NCBI GenBank assembly: GCA_024103135.1
Contig: JAGFIZ010000106.1
Span: forward strand, 18,630-82,629
Direction: 5' to 3'
From: Bradyrhizobiaceae bacterium
GTDB taxonomy: Bacteria; Bacteroidota; Ignavibacteria; Kapaibacteriales; Kapaibacteriaceae
DNA: 64,000 bases
The notes beneath the pieces were generated by a model, which was not told the origin of the DNA, searched no databases, and was given only the letters and a program-made list of their open reading frames with translations. How positions within the stretch are numbered: position 1 is the stretch's first letter; every line of letters begins with the position of its first letter. Positions 17,058-27,233 of the stretch are shown here, one piece after another. The translations under genes were made by a program, and so were the position numbers.

Positions 17058-19883
17058 ATGAGCCACGCCAAACATCTAGTCGGAAGCATTCTCATACTCC
17101 TGTGTGCTTCCGTGCTCCATGCCCAGCCCATTCGGCTAACAACCGTTGATGGAGTAGAAATGGTTGCCAATTGCGTCAAGGTGCAATTTGCCGAACCCCT
17201 GACTTCTGATGCAATGATACCGCCTGGATTCTCCCTGCACCATAAGTATCTGCAGTCAGACGTCCCACCAATGAACACGTTCTATAAAGCCCCCTCCCAT
17301 GCGCTAACGCGAGCCATCCGCGAGCTTTCGCGGTGTGCTGTGCTTAGATACGACGCTCCGATGGATCCTGTGCAGGCAGCGAGAATGCTGGCAAAGTTCG
17401 ACCAGATAACGTATGCAGAGCCGTGGTATACGATGCAGGTAGCCTATGTACCCAACGATCCAATGGTTTCTGAACAAGAGGCGCTTACGGTGCTCAAGAT
17501 GACAGAAGCATGGGATATCGAGCAGGGTAGTGAGAGTGTGGTCGTGGCAGTGATTGACAATGGCGTCGACCAAACACACGAAGATCTAAAGACATCCATC
17601 GCTGTGAATAGTGGCGAGATACCAGGCAACTTTATTGATGACGACAACAACGGTGCTGTTGACGATTATAACGGATACAATCTAGCATGGGAAGATGATG
17701 GAACTCAACCGGGAGTAACGTACAATAACGGTGCTGGTGGACATGGTACAAACGTCGCCGGTATTGTTAGCGCTACCACGAACAATGCTCTGGGCATTGC
17801 CGGCATTGCCAATCGGTGCAAGTTGTTTCCGATAAAGGCGGCACCAGTGAACACTGGCTCCATTGTCTACGGTTACGAGGGTATGATCTACGCAGCCCAA
17901 CGTGGCTTTAAGGTGATCAACTGCTCCTGGGGATCGCAGAGTCGATCGGGGTTTGTAAAACCGTACAGCTTCATCGACAAAAGCGTTGTTGATTACTGCC
18001 TTGCCATGGGAAGCATGATTGTTTCTTCCGCTGGCAATCATGGCAACGGTATCGGTGGTGCTGGGTGGCTGGAGTTCAACTACCCTGCTGCTTACGATGG
18101 GGTGATGGGCGTTGGTGAATGCAACACGTCACATAAGGTTGCTTCAACTTCTGGTCTTGGCCGAAATGCCTGGGTAATGGCACCCAGCACAAACGCCGTT
18201 ACTACGTCGTCGGGTGGTGGCTATACAAGTGCCGGCATCAGCGGTACTTCGTTTGCATCACCAATGGGTGCAGGCGCAGCAGCCCTCATACGTTCACACT
18301 GGCCTGCTCTAACACCACGACAAGTAGCAGCGTTGTTACGGGCTACCGCTATCGATATTCGAGGCACCAACCCCGGCGTAGCCAAGTCGCTTCCTGGAAG
18401 AATCTCCGTCCTCGATGCTCTGCGTGCAGATCCTTCGGCGATGCCTGGCTTCAGACTTGTCTCCCAACGCATCGTTGTTGGTGGCACCGAAACTGCTCGG
18501 TATGCGAATGGTGATACTCTTCAACTGTACATGACCATTGCCAATGACCTTGCTGCATCACAGGCACTAACCTGCGCCATCCGTATTCTTGACCCCGCTG
18601 GCTGGGAGGTCGTACCGGTCGTTACCACCGTACAACGTCCTGCACTCGGTGCTGGTGAGCAAGCAGAGGTAGGACCGTTTACTGTGGTGGTGAACCGACA
18701 TCAGGACAAGCCATGCTTCATGGACCTCACCGTACTCGATGCTTCACATGAGCAACGCATGTTTGCCTATATCGAACCGCCGGCTACGATGACCACCTTC
18801 GCCAACGATCAGCTGAGCTATTCCATCGGCGACCACGGAATGTTTGCCTTTGGCTCTACGTTCGCAAGTAACATGGTTGGTAACGGTACGGGCTTTGGGT
18901 GGAAGCCAACGTTCCAGGATTTGGGGTGGACAGGGGGCTTGGTATTCTGCACTGGCGATGGCAGGGTGCTACGGGCTTACGACAATGCTCAAGACAAACC
19001 GGACTTCAGAGCAGAAAAGCCGTTTGCCGCACCCGAAGCTAACCGTGCCATCCTCACGGATTCTGCTGCTGGTGATAGAGAGATCGGTGTGCGTATCCAT
19101 GAACGCTGCACGTTCCCATCATCCAACGGACCAACGACGATCATCGCCATTGAAGTAGAGAACAGAACTGCAGCACCACTACAAGATGTTGCTGCAGGGT
19201 ATTTCTTTGACTGGGATATCGGACCTAACGGACAGAACAATAAGGCACGCTTGGCACCTGAAGCCCTGCCGACATCTTTCAAGAGCATGGGCGAGGCAGA
19301 AATGTTCTATCGCGACAACGTGCCTGTCGTGGTGGTCTGTGCAGCCGTGTCTTCAGAAGCCTCCATCCAGGGTCAGGCCGCTGGTATGATGATGCTTGAC
19401 TACGTCGACGATGCCGATCGGTTTAGTGATGCCGACGTTGTTACGTTGCTTACCTCCGGCACAAGTGTGCAAACCAACATGCTCGGCGATGCCTGCGGTG
19501 TTGTTGGTATGCGCTTTCCTGGTGAGCTTGCTCCAGGGGAACGGAAGAAGTTCATGATCGTTATCGGCGTCGGAACGTCGCAGGAAGAAGCTGCGACGAA
19601 TGTTCGCGAAGCCATCCTAAGTCCGAATAGCGTCAGCGACAACGTTCCTGTCAATGCGAGCCTGTGGCCGAATCCAACGGGTGGACGTGTTACGGTTCAG
19701 GTGGATGGAAGTATCAGGTCCGTTACCATCACAGACCTCCTGGGCAACATGGTACAACGTCGCGACGGTAGCGGACTGTCCACCGTACATCTTGAACTCT
19801 CTGGCTTGAGCACAGGGCGCTACCATGCCATGCTCGAAACCGATCATGGTATCGTAACGCTTCCACTTCTGTTGCTTAACTAG
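17058..19883 (+). CDS. Secreted subtilisin-like serine protease with T9SS-type C-terminal tail (first of a pair)
   Basis: The 941-residue protein has a signal peptide (1-23, ending VLHAQ), a propeptide, then a peptidase S8 domain from about residue 150. The catalytic set is intact: D167 (AVIDNGVDQTH), H229 (GGHGTNVAG), oxyanion N327 (SSAGNHGN) and S398 (ISGTSFASP). An acidic loop (DDDNNGAVDDYNGYN) is typical of the FCB subfamily. Beta-rich domains follow. The end (SLWPNPTGGRVTVQV through LSGLSTGRYHAMLE) is a T9SS sorting domain, so the mature enzyme is likely exported through T9SS and kept on the cell surface or released. ATG at 17058 is chosen because it starts the signal peptide. The stop is followed 3 bp later by a paralogue. 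Confidence 0.9.
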   Translation: MSHAKHLVGSILILLCASVLHAQPIRLTTVDGVEMVANCVKVQFAEPLTSDAMIPPGFSLHHKYLQSDVPPMNTFYKAPSHALTRAIRELSRCAVLRYDAPMDPVQAARMLAKFDQITYAEPWYTMQVAYVPNDPMVSEQEALTVLKMTEAWDIEQGSESVVVAVIDNGVDQTHEDLKTSIAVNSGEIPGNFIDDDNNGAVDDYNGYNLAWEDDGTQPGVTYNNGAGGHGTNVAGIVSATTNNALGIAGIANRCKLFPIKAAPVNTGSIVYGYEGMIYAAQRGFKVINCSWGSQSRSGFVKPYSFIDKSVVDYCLAMGSMIVSSAGNHGNGIGGAGWLEFNYPAAYDGVMGVGECNTSHKVASTSGLGRNAWVMAPSTNAVTTSSGGGYTSAGISGTSFASPMGAGAAALIRSHWPALTPRQVAALLRATAIDIRGTNPGVAKSLPGRISVLDALRADPSAMPGFRLVSQRIVVGGTETARYANGDTLQLYMTIANDLAASQALTCAIRILDPAGWEVVPVVTTVQRPALGAGEQAEVGPFTVVVNRHQDKPCFMDLTVLDASHEQRMFAYIEPPATMTTFANDQLSYSIGDHGMFAFGSTFASNMVGNGTGFGWKPTFQDLGWTGGLVFCTGDGRVLRAYDNAQDKPDFRAEKPFAAPEANRAILTDSAAGDREIGVRIHERCTFPSSNGPTTIIAIEVENRTAAPLQDVAAGYFFDWDIGPNGQNNKARLAPEALPTSFKSMGEAEMFYRDNVPVVVVCAAVSSEASIQGQAAGMMMLDYVDDADRFSDADVVTLLTSGTSVQTNMLGDACGVVGMRFPGELAPGERKKFMIVIGVGTSQEEAATNVREAILSPNSVSDNVPVNASLWPNPTGGRVTVQVDGSIRSVTITDLLGNMVQRRDGSGLSTVHLELSGLSTGRYHAMLETDHGIVTLPLLLLN

Positions 19884-19886
19884 TCC

Positions 19887-22703
19887 ATGAGATTGTTTAC
19901 TCTTTGCTTAGTTCTCTCATCCGTTTGTGCACTTGCACAACATCCGATTATCACACAGCCCGGACCCGATGGGACAACCGTCGTAATGAACCGACTAAAG
20001 GTGCGACTATCGGCACACGTACCACGCAGTATGCACCAGGAAGTGTTGGAAGGACTTGACCTTACGCCGCTCTACCCGGTGCTTCCATACCGTCAGTCCT
20101 TACTGGCCATCGCGCAAACGCAAGGTCTGGCGGTGACAACCGAGGTCCTCGCTGCAGAAGAACCTCTGCTCAGGTCCTACGTTGTGAGCTACACTGCCAA
20201 CGAAACTCCAGCACAGATGATGGCGCGTCTCATGCGTCGTTGTGCCGACGTAGTCGAATGCTGCAGTCCAGTCTACGTGGCATCACTGGCCTCCATGCCC
20301 AACGATCCTCGACTCGAAGAGCAACGCATGCTGCAAACCATACAGGCATTCGATGCCTGGGATGTGGAAGGGGGCTCGGATACCGTGGTAATCGGGATCA
20401 GTGATAGTGGCGTACGACCTGACCATGAAGATCTGAAGGATGCGTTGTTTACGCGAAGCAGTGAAATACCAGACAATGGGAAGGATGACGACGGGAACGG
20501 ATACGTTGATGACTATCGCGGATACAACTTCTGTACACCTGATGATAGCACGTTGCCAGGCGACACCTACAATCCCGTTGAAGGACATGGCACTGGAGTG
20601 GCAGGAATCTGTGCAGCTGTAGCCGACAACGGCGTGGGCATCGCCGGCGTTGCCGGCAAGTGCAAGATCTTCCCGATCAAGACCATGCCTAACACGAGCA
20701 GTGGTATAGTGTATGGCTACGAATCACTCATGTACTGTGCAGTCAACAACATTGATGTTGTGAACTGTTCATGGGGTTCGACCGGTAAATCATGCGTCGA
20801 TGAAAGCATCGTCCGATACGTAATCGCACGCGGTACGGCCGTTGTTGCAGCAGCAGGTAATCACCGCTCGGCAGTACCCTTCTATCCTGGTTCGTATCAC
20901 GGTGTGTTGAACGTTGGCGTAACCGATCCCGATGACAATGTGATTGCAATGTCCGGACACGGTCCAACCGTCGACGTCATGGCTCCAGGACAGCAAACAC
21001 TCACCACGTCAAACGACGGCACGTATGGCAAGTTCTGTTGCACATCAGGATCGAGTCCGATTGCTGCCGCAGCCGTTGCCCTTGTCCGCTCCCGATACCC
21101 ACTACTCAGCCCCCTTCAAGCCTGTGCCATTGTACGAGAGAGTGCAACGCCCCAGCCATGGAAAACGGTGGAGAGTCCTGTAAATCCACAGCTCTTGCCG
21201 TACGGTCGACTCAACCTGTTTGGAGCGGTGACGATGAGGGCTGACTCGTTACCATCTATCGAGTGGGACAGCGTTCGTGTAGCACCTGCGTCGGGCTCGC
21301 ATCGTTGGGGCGTTGGTGACACGCTTGAGGCAACGTTGTATGGCACGAATCTCTTGGCGGAGTGGACGCTTGATAGCATCGTTGGTCTGCGCATTACGCC
21401 TGACTCGACGATGCCCGTGCAGCTCCTGCGTCATGAGTCGTCGCAGAATTCGATCCACCTGAACAGTGGTGACAACGTGATTCTGGAAGGCTTCCGTTGT
21501 GTTGTAATCAAGCGTACGGATACCACCGTGTACGTGGCAGGTAGCATCACTGGAACCACACTTGCCGGTGAACAGCATACACGTCCATTTAGCATTGCCA
21601 TCGTACCTGCACCCGCCTACACCACCTTGCAGAATGATGTTGTCACCACATCGATTGGTGATAGGGGGCGCATAGGGAATACCGACATCGAACGCGGTCA
21701 GGGCGCAGGGCTGATCTACCGAGCCTTTTGCGGTCAGCTTTACGAGGGCGGACTCATGGTAGCGGCCAACAATCGTGTTGTTGATGCCGTGCGTGGTCTT
21801 AAGGGTGTGAACGATCACTTCAGACCGCAGAAGCGTTTTGAACAACCAGATTCGTCGACGGCCATCGTTACGGATGCCGATGCCCCTGACTCGTTACGCC
21901 TAGGCGTACAAGTAACCTGGTCGGCACGTTTAGCACAAGCCGACTCAGCCGTGATTGTTTTTGATGTAACGCTGAAGAACATTTCTCAGGAGACGCTTTA
22001 CGATCCAGCCATTGGATGGTTTTGTGACTGGGATCTTGGTTCAAACCCAGGACACAATGATGCCGAGTCCACACCACCGGAGATTCCCAACTCCGTTTTC
22101 ATGCGGGCCAGTACGAGCGCCGTGCCTTCAGTGTGGAGCACAACCTTGTCGCACCATACGGATGCAATCATCATTCACAGTGTCATCAACAATGCCTCCA
22201 CCTACGCAGGGTTCGACATGCATCGCAAGTATGCCTTGCTGCATGGTGCCGAGGCCGATTCGCAGTTTTCGAATGTAGATGTAGCCTCCATCACTGGTGT
22301 ACGATTTGATCTACCACTGCCTCCAGGACAACAACGATCGTTCAGACAAGTATTTGTGATCGATACGACGCGAGAGCGTTGCGTCGAGTTGGCACGTGCA
22401 ATTGTTGCACAGGATTTACCCAGTGATTCACTGATTGCATCCCGTGAACTCACGCTCGGTGCTGTCTATCCAAATCCGACGACGGAAGTGGTGACCGTGC
22501 CTATTCGGCTAGCAGAGAACGGTGCAAGTACCTTGGAGCTCGTTACACTACAGGGCAAGCAGGTTTATACCATTGCCGGACCAACGGTGCCTGGTGTGCA
22601 TCTCGTTACACTTGACCTTAGCAGAGTAAGCTCGGGAGCATACGTTGTTCGTTTAACACAGAACGCAGAAAGCAGGACTATCTTAATGCAGGTGTTGCAC
22701 TAG
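19887..22703 (+). CDS. Secreted subtilisin-like serine protease, tandem paralogue, unusual serine motif
   Basis: The 938-residue protein matches the preceding gene in order: signal peptide (1-18, ALAQ), propeptide, S8 domain and T9SS tail (GAVYPNPTTEVVTVP ... VSSGAYVVRLTQ). The triad is D173 (GISDSGVRPDH), H234 (EGHGTGVAG) and, by alignment, S387, with oxyanion N325 (AAAGNHRS). The serine context reads CTSGSSPIAA where the family has GTS-hydrophobic-A-S/A-P; the Gly before Thr is Cys and the next residue is Gly. It may be active with altered specificity, or weakened. It lies 3 bp after its partner and is probably co-transcribed; the pair likely arose by duplication. It carries several extra cysteines near the active site (C384, C385). 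Confidence 0.88.
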   Translation: MRLFTLCLVLSSVCALAQHPIITQPGPDGTTVVMNRLKVRLSAHVPRSMHQEVLEGLDLTPLYPVLPYRQSLLAIAQTQGLAVTTEVLAAEEPLLRSYVVSYTANETPAQMMARLMRRCADVVECCSPVYVASLASMPNDPRLEEQRMLQTIQAFDAWDVEGGSDTVVIGISDSGVRPDHEDLKDALFTRSSEIPDNGKDDDGNGYVDDYRGYNFCTPDDSTLPGDTYNPVEGHGTGVAGICAAVADNGVGIAGVAGKCKIFPIKTMPNTSSGIVYGYESLMYCAVNNIDVVNCSWGSTGKSCVDESIVRYVIARGTAVVAAAGNHRSAVPFYPGSYHGVLNVGVTDPDDNVIAMSGHGPTVDVMAPGQQTLTTSNDGTYGKFCCTSGSSPIAAAAVALVRSRYPLLSPLQACAIVRESATPQPWKTVESPVNPQLLPYGRLNLFGAVTMRADSLPSIEWDSVRVAPASGSHRWGVGDTLEATLYGTNLLAEWTLDSIVGLRITPDSTMPVQLLRHESSQNSIHLNSGDNVILEGFRCVVIKRTDTTVYVAGSITGTTLAGEQHTRPFSIAIVPAPAYTTLQNDVVTTSIGDRGRIGNTDIERGQGAGLIYRAFCGQLYEGGLMVAANNRVVDAVRGLKGVNDHFRPQKRFEQPDSSTAIVTDADAPDSLRLGVQVTWSARLAQADSAVIVFDVTLKNISQETLYDPAIGWFCDWDLGSNPGHNDAESTPPEIPNSVFMRASTSAVPSVWSTTLSHHTDAIIIHSVINNASTYAGFDMHRKYALLHGAEADSQFSNVDVASITGVRFDLPLPPGQQRSFRQVFVIDTTRERCVELARAIVAQDLPSDSLIASRELTLGAVYPNPTTEVVTVPIRLAENGASTLELVTLQGKQVYTIAGPTVPGVHLVTLDLSRVSSGAYVVRLTQNAESRTILMQVLH

Positions 22704-22764
22704 GTCGGCAGCGAATTGTTGACCCTGATACGCTTAGGCCAATTACCAAACCTATTTTTGCCCC

Positions 22765-23520
22765 ATGTCAGTTGTTCTTGTTGACCACGTTGGTGCCGTC
22801 GGTGTTGTCACCCTAAACCGACCCGACAAACGGAATGCACTCAATTCCGAGCTTGTGCAGCACCTTCACACCACCATCAACCAGTTGGAGGCCGACGCCT
22901 CCATTCGCGTGATTGTGCTGAAGGGGGCTGGACCAGCATTTTGTGCCGGTGCCGATCTTGGCTACCTCCAGCAGATAGCAAACAACGGAGCAATGGAGAA
23001 CCTGGCAGATAGCACGCAACTGATGGAGCTGATGAAGGCCATCGCAGAGTGCAGTAAGCCCGTCATCGCCATGGTTCATGGTCCAGCAATCGCTGGAGGG
23101 TGCGGTCTTGCCAGCGTCTGCGACATCGTGATTGCAGCGCAAGACGGTGCCCGCTTTGGTTACAGTGAGGTTGGCATAGGCTTCATCCCGGCCATTGTCA
23201 TGGTATTCCTCTTGCGAAAGATTGGTGATATGCAGGCCCGCAGACTTGTACTTACGGCCGACATCATCAACGCCGACGAAGCCGCAAGGATCGGACTTAT
23301 CACCACGGTTGTCGATGACGATCAACTAGAAACCTACACCATGAACTTGGCCGAGCGAGTTGCCAAGAACAGTCCATCGGCCCTTCACCTGAGTAAGAAC
23401 ATGTTGTGGAACCTCCATGGCATGAGCATCGAATCCGGTTTACACTATGCAGCAGCGATGAACGCATTAGCACGTCAGACGCCAGATTGCCAGGAAGGAA
23501 TACGGAAGTTTCTCAAGTAA
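22765..23520 (+). CDS. Enoyl-CoA hydratase/isomerase (crotonase) family
   Basis: The 251-residue enzyme has the crotonase oxyanion-hole segments PAFCAGADLGYL and GPAIAGGCGLASVCD. The segment FGYSEVGIGFIPAIVMVFLLR places a Glu where hydratases carry a catalytic acid. The IGFIPAIV wording is close to enoyl/methylglutaconyl-CoA hydratases rather than to 1,4-dihydroxynaphthoyl-CoA synthases. It acts on CoA thioesters in the cytoplasm, in fatty-acid, amino-acid or aromatic acid breakdown; the exact substrate cannot be told. It stands alone, about 60 bp after the subtilase. The phenylacetate genes of this window are 40 kb away, so a link to them is speculation. Confidence 0.9.
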   Translation: MSVVLVDHVGAVGVVTLNRPDKRNALNSELVQHLHTTINQLEADASIRVIVLKGAGPAFCAGADLGYLQQIANNGAMENLADSTQLMELMKAIAECSKPVIAMVHGPAIAGGCGLASVCDIVIAAQDGARFGYSEVGIGFIPAIVMVFLLRKIGDMQARRLVLTADIINADEAARIGLITTVVDDDQLETYTMNLAERVAKNSPSALHLSKNMLWNLHGMSIESGLHYAAAMNALARQTPDCQEGIRKFLK

Positions 23521-23630
23521 AACGCAGCATACATTGAATTCGTCAAAGCGGACGGCTAACAGCACAGACTGTGTTATTTTCTCAGGTAGAACGTCCAACA
23601 TCCTCGAATATCCACCACGTATACAATCCA

Positions 23631-24545
23631 ATGACAAGACTCATCTCGATAACACTAGTCAGCTTGCTTTACGTAACAAGCATTCAAGCCCAACAAGCAC
23701 CAACCCGAGTTGAAGGAAAGATTACCGACCCCGTCACCCATAAACCCGTTGGCTGTTCCATACAGTTTGTGGGACCCAATGGCAAGAAGACCAAGATCAC
23801 CTCGAACTCTTCGGACGGAACCTATCTAGCCGTAATCAACGAAGCAGGGATGCACAAGATTTACATGGCTGGATACAACGTGTATCGTGAAGAGTTTTCA
23901 CTCAACATCCCCGAAGCAAAGCGCTTTCAAGAGATTAAGCAAGACTATTCCGTGAGAGCCCTTACCGAAGGTGACCTAGTTGCGCAGCTGCGGGCTTTTG
24001 ACAAGAATCAGGCAACGCTAACATCTGCAGCCCGCACACAGATCGAGTCGCTCAAAGAAACGCTCAACAAGAATCAGCAAATGAACGTGGTGATTACCGT
24101 ATTGCCTGACGAAGACCAGCTAGCATTGGCGAAGTTCCAAGTCAACCAGCAATACCTTAAGGACAGTGCCGCATGGAGCAAGCAGTACAAGGCATGGGAA
24201 AAGAAGTACAAGAAAAAGACCGTTAAACCAGAGCCACCAGTTGCACCAGTACCACCATCAACACCAGCAGATCCTAACCAAGCACTACTTGCTCAACGCA
24301 AGTCGGCAATTCTCTCTGCCTTTGCCGATGTTAAGAATGCAGACCTACGCATTGAAGTAGTGACGAGTGGCCTTCCTGCATCAGCCATGTATCAACCCGG
24401 TGCAGTCGTTGCAGCTCCAGCGACTACGAAGTCAAAGAAAGGCAAGAAGTCAACCGCAAGCGCACCCAGCGCACCACAACTTCCTCAGTCCAATCACGAC
24501 ACGTTGATCCTGAAGGTTGGCAAGGTAAAACGCCTACTTGAGTGA
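23631..24545 (+). CDS. Secreted protein of 304 residues with carboxypeptidase-regulatory-like N-domain
   Basis: From ATG at 23631 there is a signal peptide (ending SIQAQ). Then comes a small beta domain of CarboxypepD_reg type: RVEGKITDPVTHKPVGCSIQ, then FVGPNGKKTKITSNSSDGTY and AGYNVYREEFSLNIP. After it lies a helical, OmpA-like stretch (TSAARTQIESLKETLNKNQQ, then MNVVITVLPDEDQLALAKFQ). Next is a Lys/Pro-rich insert (YKKKTVKPEPPVAPVPP, then STPADP) and a Lys/Ala/Pro tail. The function is unknown; it is periplasmic or outer-membrane-associated. An in-frame start at 23571 would place 20 residues before the signal peptide and is not favoured. It is a single gene upstream of clpC. Confidence 0.6.
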   Translation: MTRLISITLVSLLYVTSIQAQQAPTRVEGKITDPVTHKPVGCSIQFVGPNGKKTKITSNSSDGTYLAVINEAGMHKIYMAGYNVYREEFSLNIPEAKRFQEIKQDYSVRALTEGDLVAQLRAFDKNQATLTSAARTQIESLKETLNKNQQMNVVITVLPDEDQLALAKFQVNQQYLKDSAAWSKQYKAWEKKYKKKTVKPEPPVAPVPPSTPADPNQALLAQRKSAILSAFADVKNADLRIEVVTSGLPASAMYQPGAVVAAPATTKSKKGKKSTASAPSAPQLPQSNHDTLILKVGKVKRLLE

Positions 24546-24716
24546 GGACTACCTAGCCCCCTTCCCAACGTCGATGTTGAAATCTTGATTGCCGTTGAGC
24601 GTCGCGGACCAACTATATTTCAATGTGAGTGAACAATTGTGTGGGTTAGCAAGTAACAGAACCCACGTCAATACGTCGTTATGTACGTACGTTAACTCCA
24701 TCCAAAGGACACTACA
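24546..24716 (+). promoter_or_regulatory. clpC leader region with inverted repeat
   Basis: This 171-bp gap contains an AGCCCCCT octamer (24555), a possible -10 (TATATT, 24615-24620; a TTGAGC lies 14 bp before it, shorter than ideal), and a 7-bp inverted repeat GTGGGTT (24641-24647)/AACCCAC (24660-24666). A good ribosome-binding site (AAAGGA) stands about 9 nt before the clpC ATG. No CIRCE or CtsR-type operator is seen. The inverted repeat may be an operator or a leader hairpin. Confidence 0.35.
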
Positions 24717-27227
24717 ATGGACGGCAACTATTCAAATCGCGTGCAGGACGTAATCCGGCTAAGTCGTGAAGAGGCCTTACGGTTAGGTCACGACTACATT
24801 GGCACGGAACACCTCCTGCTTGGCATCATTCGCGAAGGTGAGGGCATGGGCGTGAAGCTCCTGCGCAACCTAGGCGTCGACCTTAGCAAGCTAAAGCGTG
24901 CCATCGAAGACACCGTCCGGTCCATGAGCGGTCCACTCACCATCGGCAACATCCCCCTTACCAAGCAAGTCGAGAAGGTTCTCAAGATCACCTATCTCGA
25001 AGCCAAGCTTTACAAGAGTGATGTTGTTGGCACTGAGCACCTTCTGCTATCCCTGCTTCGTGACGAAGACAACATCGCCGCACAGATTCTCTCGCAGTTT
25101 GCCGTGAATTACGACACAGTACGCAAGGAGCTCGACTCCTACGTAGGCGGGAAGATTCCTGGGTCAGAACAAGGACGCGCCGAACAGAAGTCGCGCACCA
25201 AGGCAGCGCCAGAGCGCACCAAGACGCCCGTGCTTGACAACTTTGGTCGTGACCTTACCAAGCTTGCCGTAGAAGGTAAACTTGATCCAGTGATCGGCAG
25301 AGAAAAAGAAATCGAACGAGTAGCGCAAGTCCTATCACGCCGGAAGAAGAACAATCCCGTACTCATCGGTGAGCCAGGTGTAGGCAAGACGGCAATCGTT
25401 GAAGGCCTCGCGTTGAGAATTATCGACCGCAAGGTTTCGAGAGTGTTGTTTGACAAACGCATCGTTACCCTGGATCTTGCTGCACTGGTTGCAGGTACCA
25501 AGTATCGCGGACAGTTCGAAGAGCGCATGAAGGCCGTCATGAACGAGCTCGAGAAGGCCAAGGACGTCATTCTGTTCATCGATGAGTTGCACACGATCGT
25601 TGGTGCTGGCGGAGCATCTGGTTCACTTGACGCATCAAACATGTTCAAGCCCGCTCTCTCTCGCGGTGAAATCCAGTGCATTGGTGCCACGACGTTGGAT
25701 GAGTACCGACAGTTCATCGAAAAGGACGGGGCGTTGGACCGACGCTTCCAGAAGATCCTCGTTGAGCCCCCTACCCCTGATGAGGCAGTGCAAATCCTGA
25801 TGAACGTTCGTGATCGTTACGAAAAGCATCACGGAGTGCGGTATACTGACGAAGCCGTTCGCGCCTGCGTACTCATGGCCGATAGGTATGTAACCGATAG
25901 GTTTTTGCCCGACAAGGCACTCGATGTGATGGACGAAGCTGGTGCACGCGTACACCTATCGCACATCAACGTACCCAAGGAGATTCTGGACCTCGAAGAG
26001 AAGATCGAAGAGATCCGTCAGCAGAAGAACTCCGTTGTCAAGTCACAAAACTTTGAAGAAGCCGCACGACTTCGCGACCTCGAAAAACGCTATCAAGGCG
26101 AGCTCGAGCAAGCCAAGGAGAACTGGGAGCAAACGGCCACGGAAGTTGTCCACGACGTAGGAGAAGACGACATTGCCGACGTGATTGCCATGATGACGGG
26201 CATCCCCGTCAATCGCATCGCAGAAAGCGAAAGCAACAAGCTTCTCAAGATGGCCGACGAGCTCAAACGTAGAGTCATCGGACAAGAAGAAGCCGTTGAT
26301 CACCTTGCAAAGGCCATTCGCAGAGCACGCGCAGGACTTAAAGACCCATCCCGTCCAATCGGATCGTTCATGTTCCTTGGCCCAACAGGCGTTGGAAAGA
26401 CGGAGCTCGCAAAGGCCTTGTCACGCTACATGTTCGACTCCGAAGATGCCCTGATCCGGATCGACATGAGCGAATACATGGAAAAGTTCTCCGTGTCACG
26501 TCTCGTTGGAGCACCTCCAGGATACGTCGGATACGAAGAAGGCGGTCAGCTAACAGAGAAGGTTCGTCGTAAGCCCTACTCCATCGTTCTACTCGACGAA
26601 ATCGAGAAGGCACACCCTGACGTGTTTAACATCCTCCTGCAAGTGTTCGACGATGGACAGCTTACGGACGGACTTGGCCGACGGGTCGATTTCAAGAACA
26701 CCATCATCATCATGACGTCCAACGTTGGCATGCGTGATGTGAAGGCAGGGGGCAGAATCGGCTTCTCCACGGATGAAGTATCCGATGCCTACAGCAACGT
26801 CAAGGCCACCATCGAAGAAACGATGAAGCGCCTCTTCAATCCAGAGTTCTTGAATCGTATCGATGAGTACGTGATCTTTAGACCATTGCAAAAGGCACAC
26901 ATGGTTGAGATCATCGACTTGCAGCTTCAGGATCTGTACAAGCGCCTTGCACTTCGCGGTATCAAGCTGGATCTGACCAAGCAAGCCAAGGAGTTTCTAG
27001 CCGAACATGGTTTCGACGAGAAGTACGGTGCACGTCCACTACGACGTACGCTTCAGCATCACGTCGAAGACCCATTGGCCGAAGAAATGCTCAAGGGCAA
27101 CTACCACGAAGGGTCGGTGATCAAGGGTAAGCTTGACAAGAAAACCAACACCGTTGTGTTTACGCTTAGCAAGCCACGTCCCGACAGCGAAGAAGAACAC
27201 GAAGAAGCAGAGACACACGGAGAATAA
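24717..27227 (+). CDS. clpC: ATP-dependent Clp protease ATP-binding subunit ClpC
   Basis: The 836-residue AAA+ unfoldase feeds proteins to ClpP. It has two Clp-N repeats (1-145, with '[11 protein letters not shown]' and '[11 protein letters not shown]'), D1 with Walker A GEPGVGKT (218-225) and Walker [10 protein letters not shown], and a UVR/coiled-coil middle segment (430-470, [15 protein letters not shown]) that marks ClpC rather than ClpA or ClpB. D2 has Walker A GPTGVGKT (555-562). The IGF tripeptide at 681-683 is the ClpP-docking loop, so partnership with ClpP is expected. The start is supported by AAAGGA upstream. The next gene begins 6 bp after the stop. Confidence 0.96.
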   Translation: MDGNYSNRVQDVIRLSREEALRLGHDYIGTEHLLLGIIREGEGMGVKLLRNLGVDLSKLKRAIEDTVRSMSGPLTIGNIPLTKQVEKVLKITYLEAKLYKSDVVGTEHLLLSLLRDEDNIAAQILSQFAVNYDTVRKELDSYVGGKIPGSEQGRAEQKSRTKAAPERTKTPVLDNFGRDLTKLAVEGKLDPVIGREKEIERVAQVLSRRKKNNPVLIGEPGVGKTAIVEGLALRIIDRKVSRVLFDKRIVTLDLAALVAGTKYRGQFEERMKAVMNELEKAKDVILFIDELHTIVGAGGASGSLDASNMFKPALSRGEIQCIGATTLDEYRQFIEKDGALDRRFQKILVEPPTPDEAVQILMNVRDRYEKHHGVRYTDEAVRACVLMADRYVTDRFLPDKALDVMDEAGARVHLSHINVPKEILDLEEKIEEIRQQKNSVVKSQNFEEAARLRDLEKRYQGELEQAKENWEQTATEVVHDVGEDDIADVIAMMTGIPVNRIAESESNKLLKMADELKRRVIGQEEAVDHLAKAIRRARAGLKDPSRPIGSFMFLGPTGVGKTELAKALSRYMFDSEDALIRIDMSEYMEKFSVSRLVGAPPGYVGYEEGGQLTEKVRRKPYSIVLLDEIEKAHPDVFNILLQVFDDGQLTDGLGRRVDFKNTIIIMTSNVGMRDVKAGGRIGFSTDEVSDAYSNVKATIEETMKRLFNPEFLNRIDEYVIFRPLQKAHMVEIIDLQLQDLYKRLALRGIKLDLTKQAKEFLAEHGFDEKYGARPLRRTLQHHVEDPLAEEMLKGNYHEGSVIKGKLDKKTNTVVFTLSKPRPDSEEEHEEAETHGE

Positions 27228-27233
27228 CTGTCC

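Noticed and set aside
24585..24620. Promoter TTGATT/TATATT before clpC
   Set aside because: The spacer is about 24 bp, too long; a closer TTGAGC gives 14 bp, too short; left as a low-confidence leader note only.
25139..25717. 192-codon antisense frame in clpC
   Set aside because: The opposite frame is an unmistakable ClpC; the antisense peptide is Ser/Arg-rich shadow.
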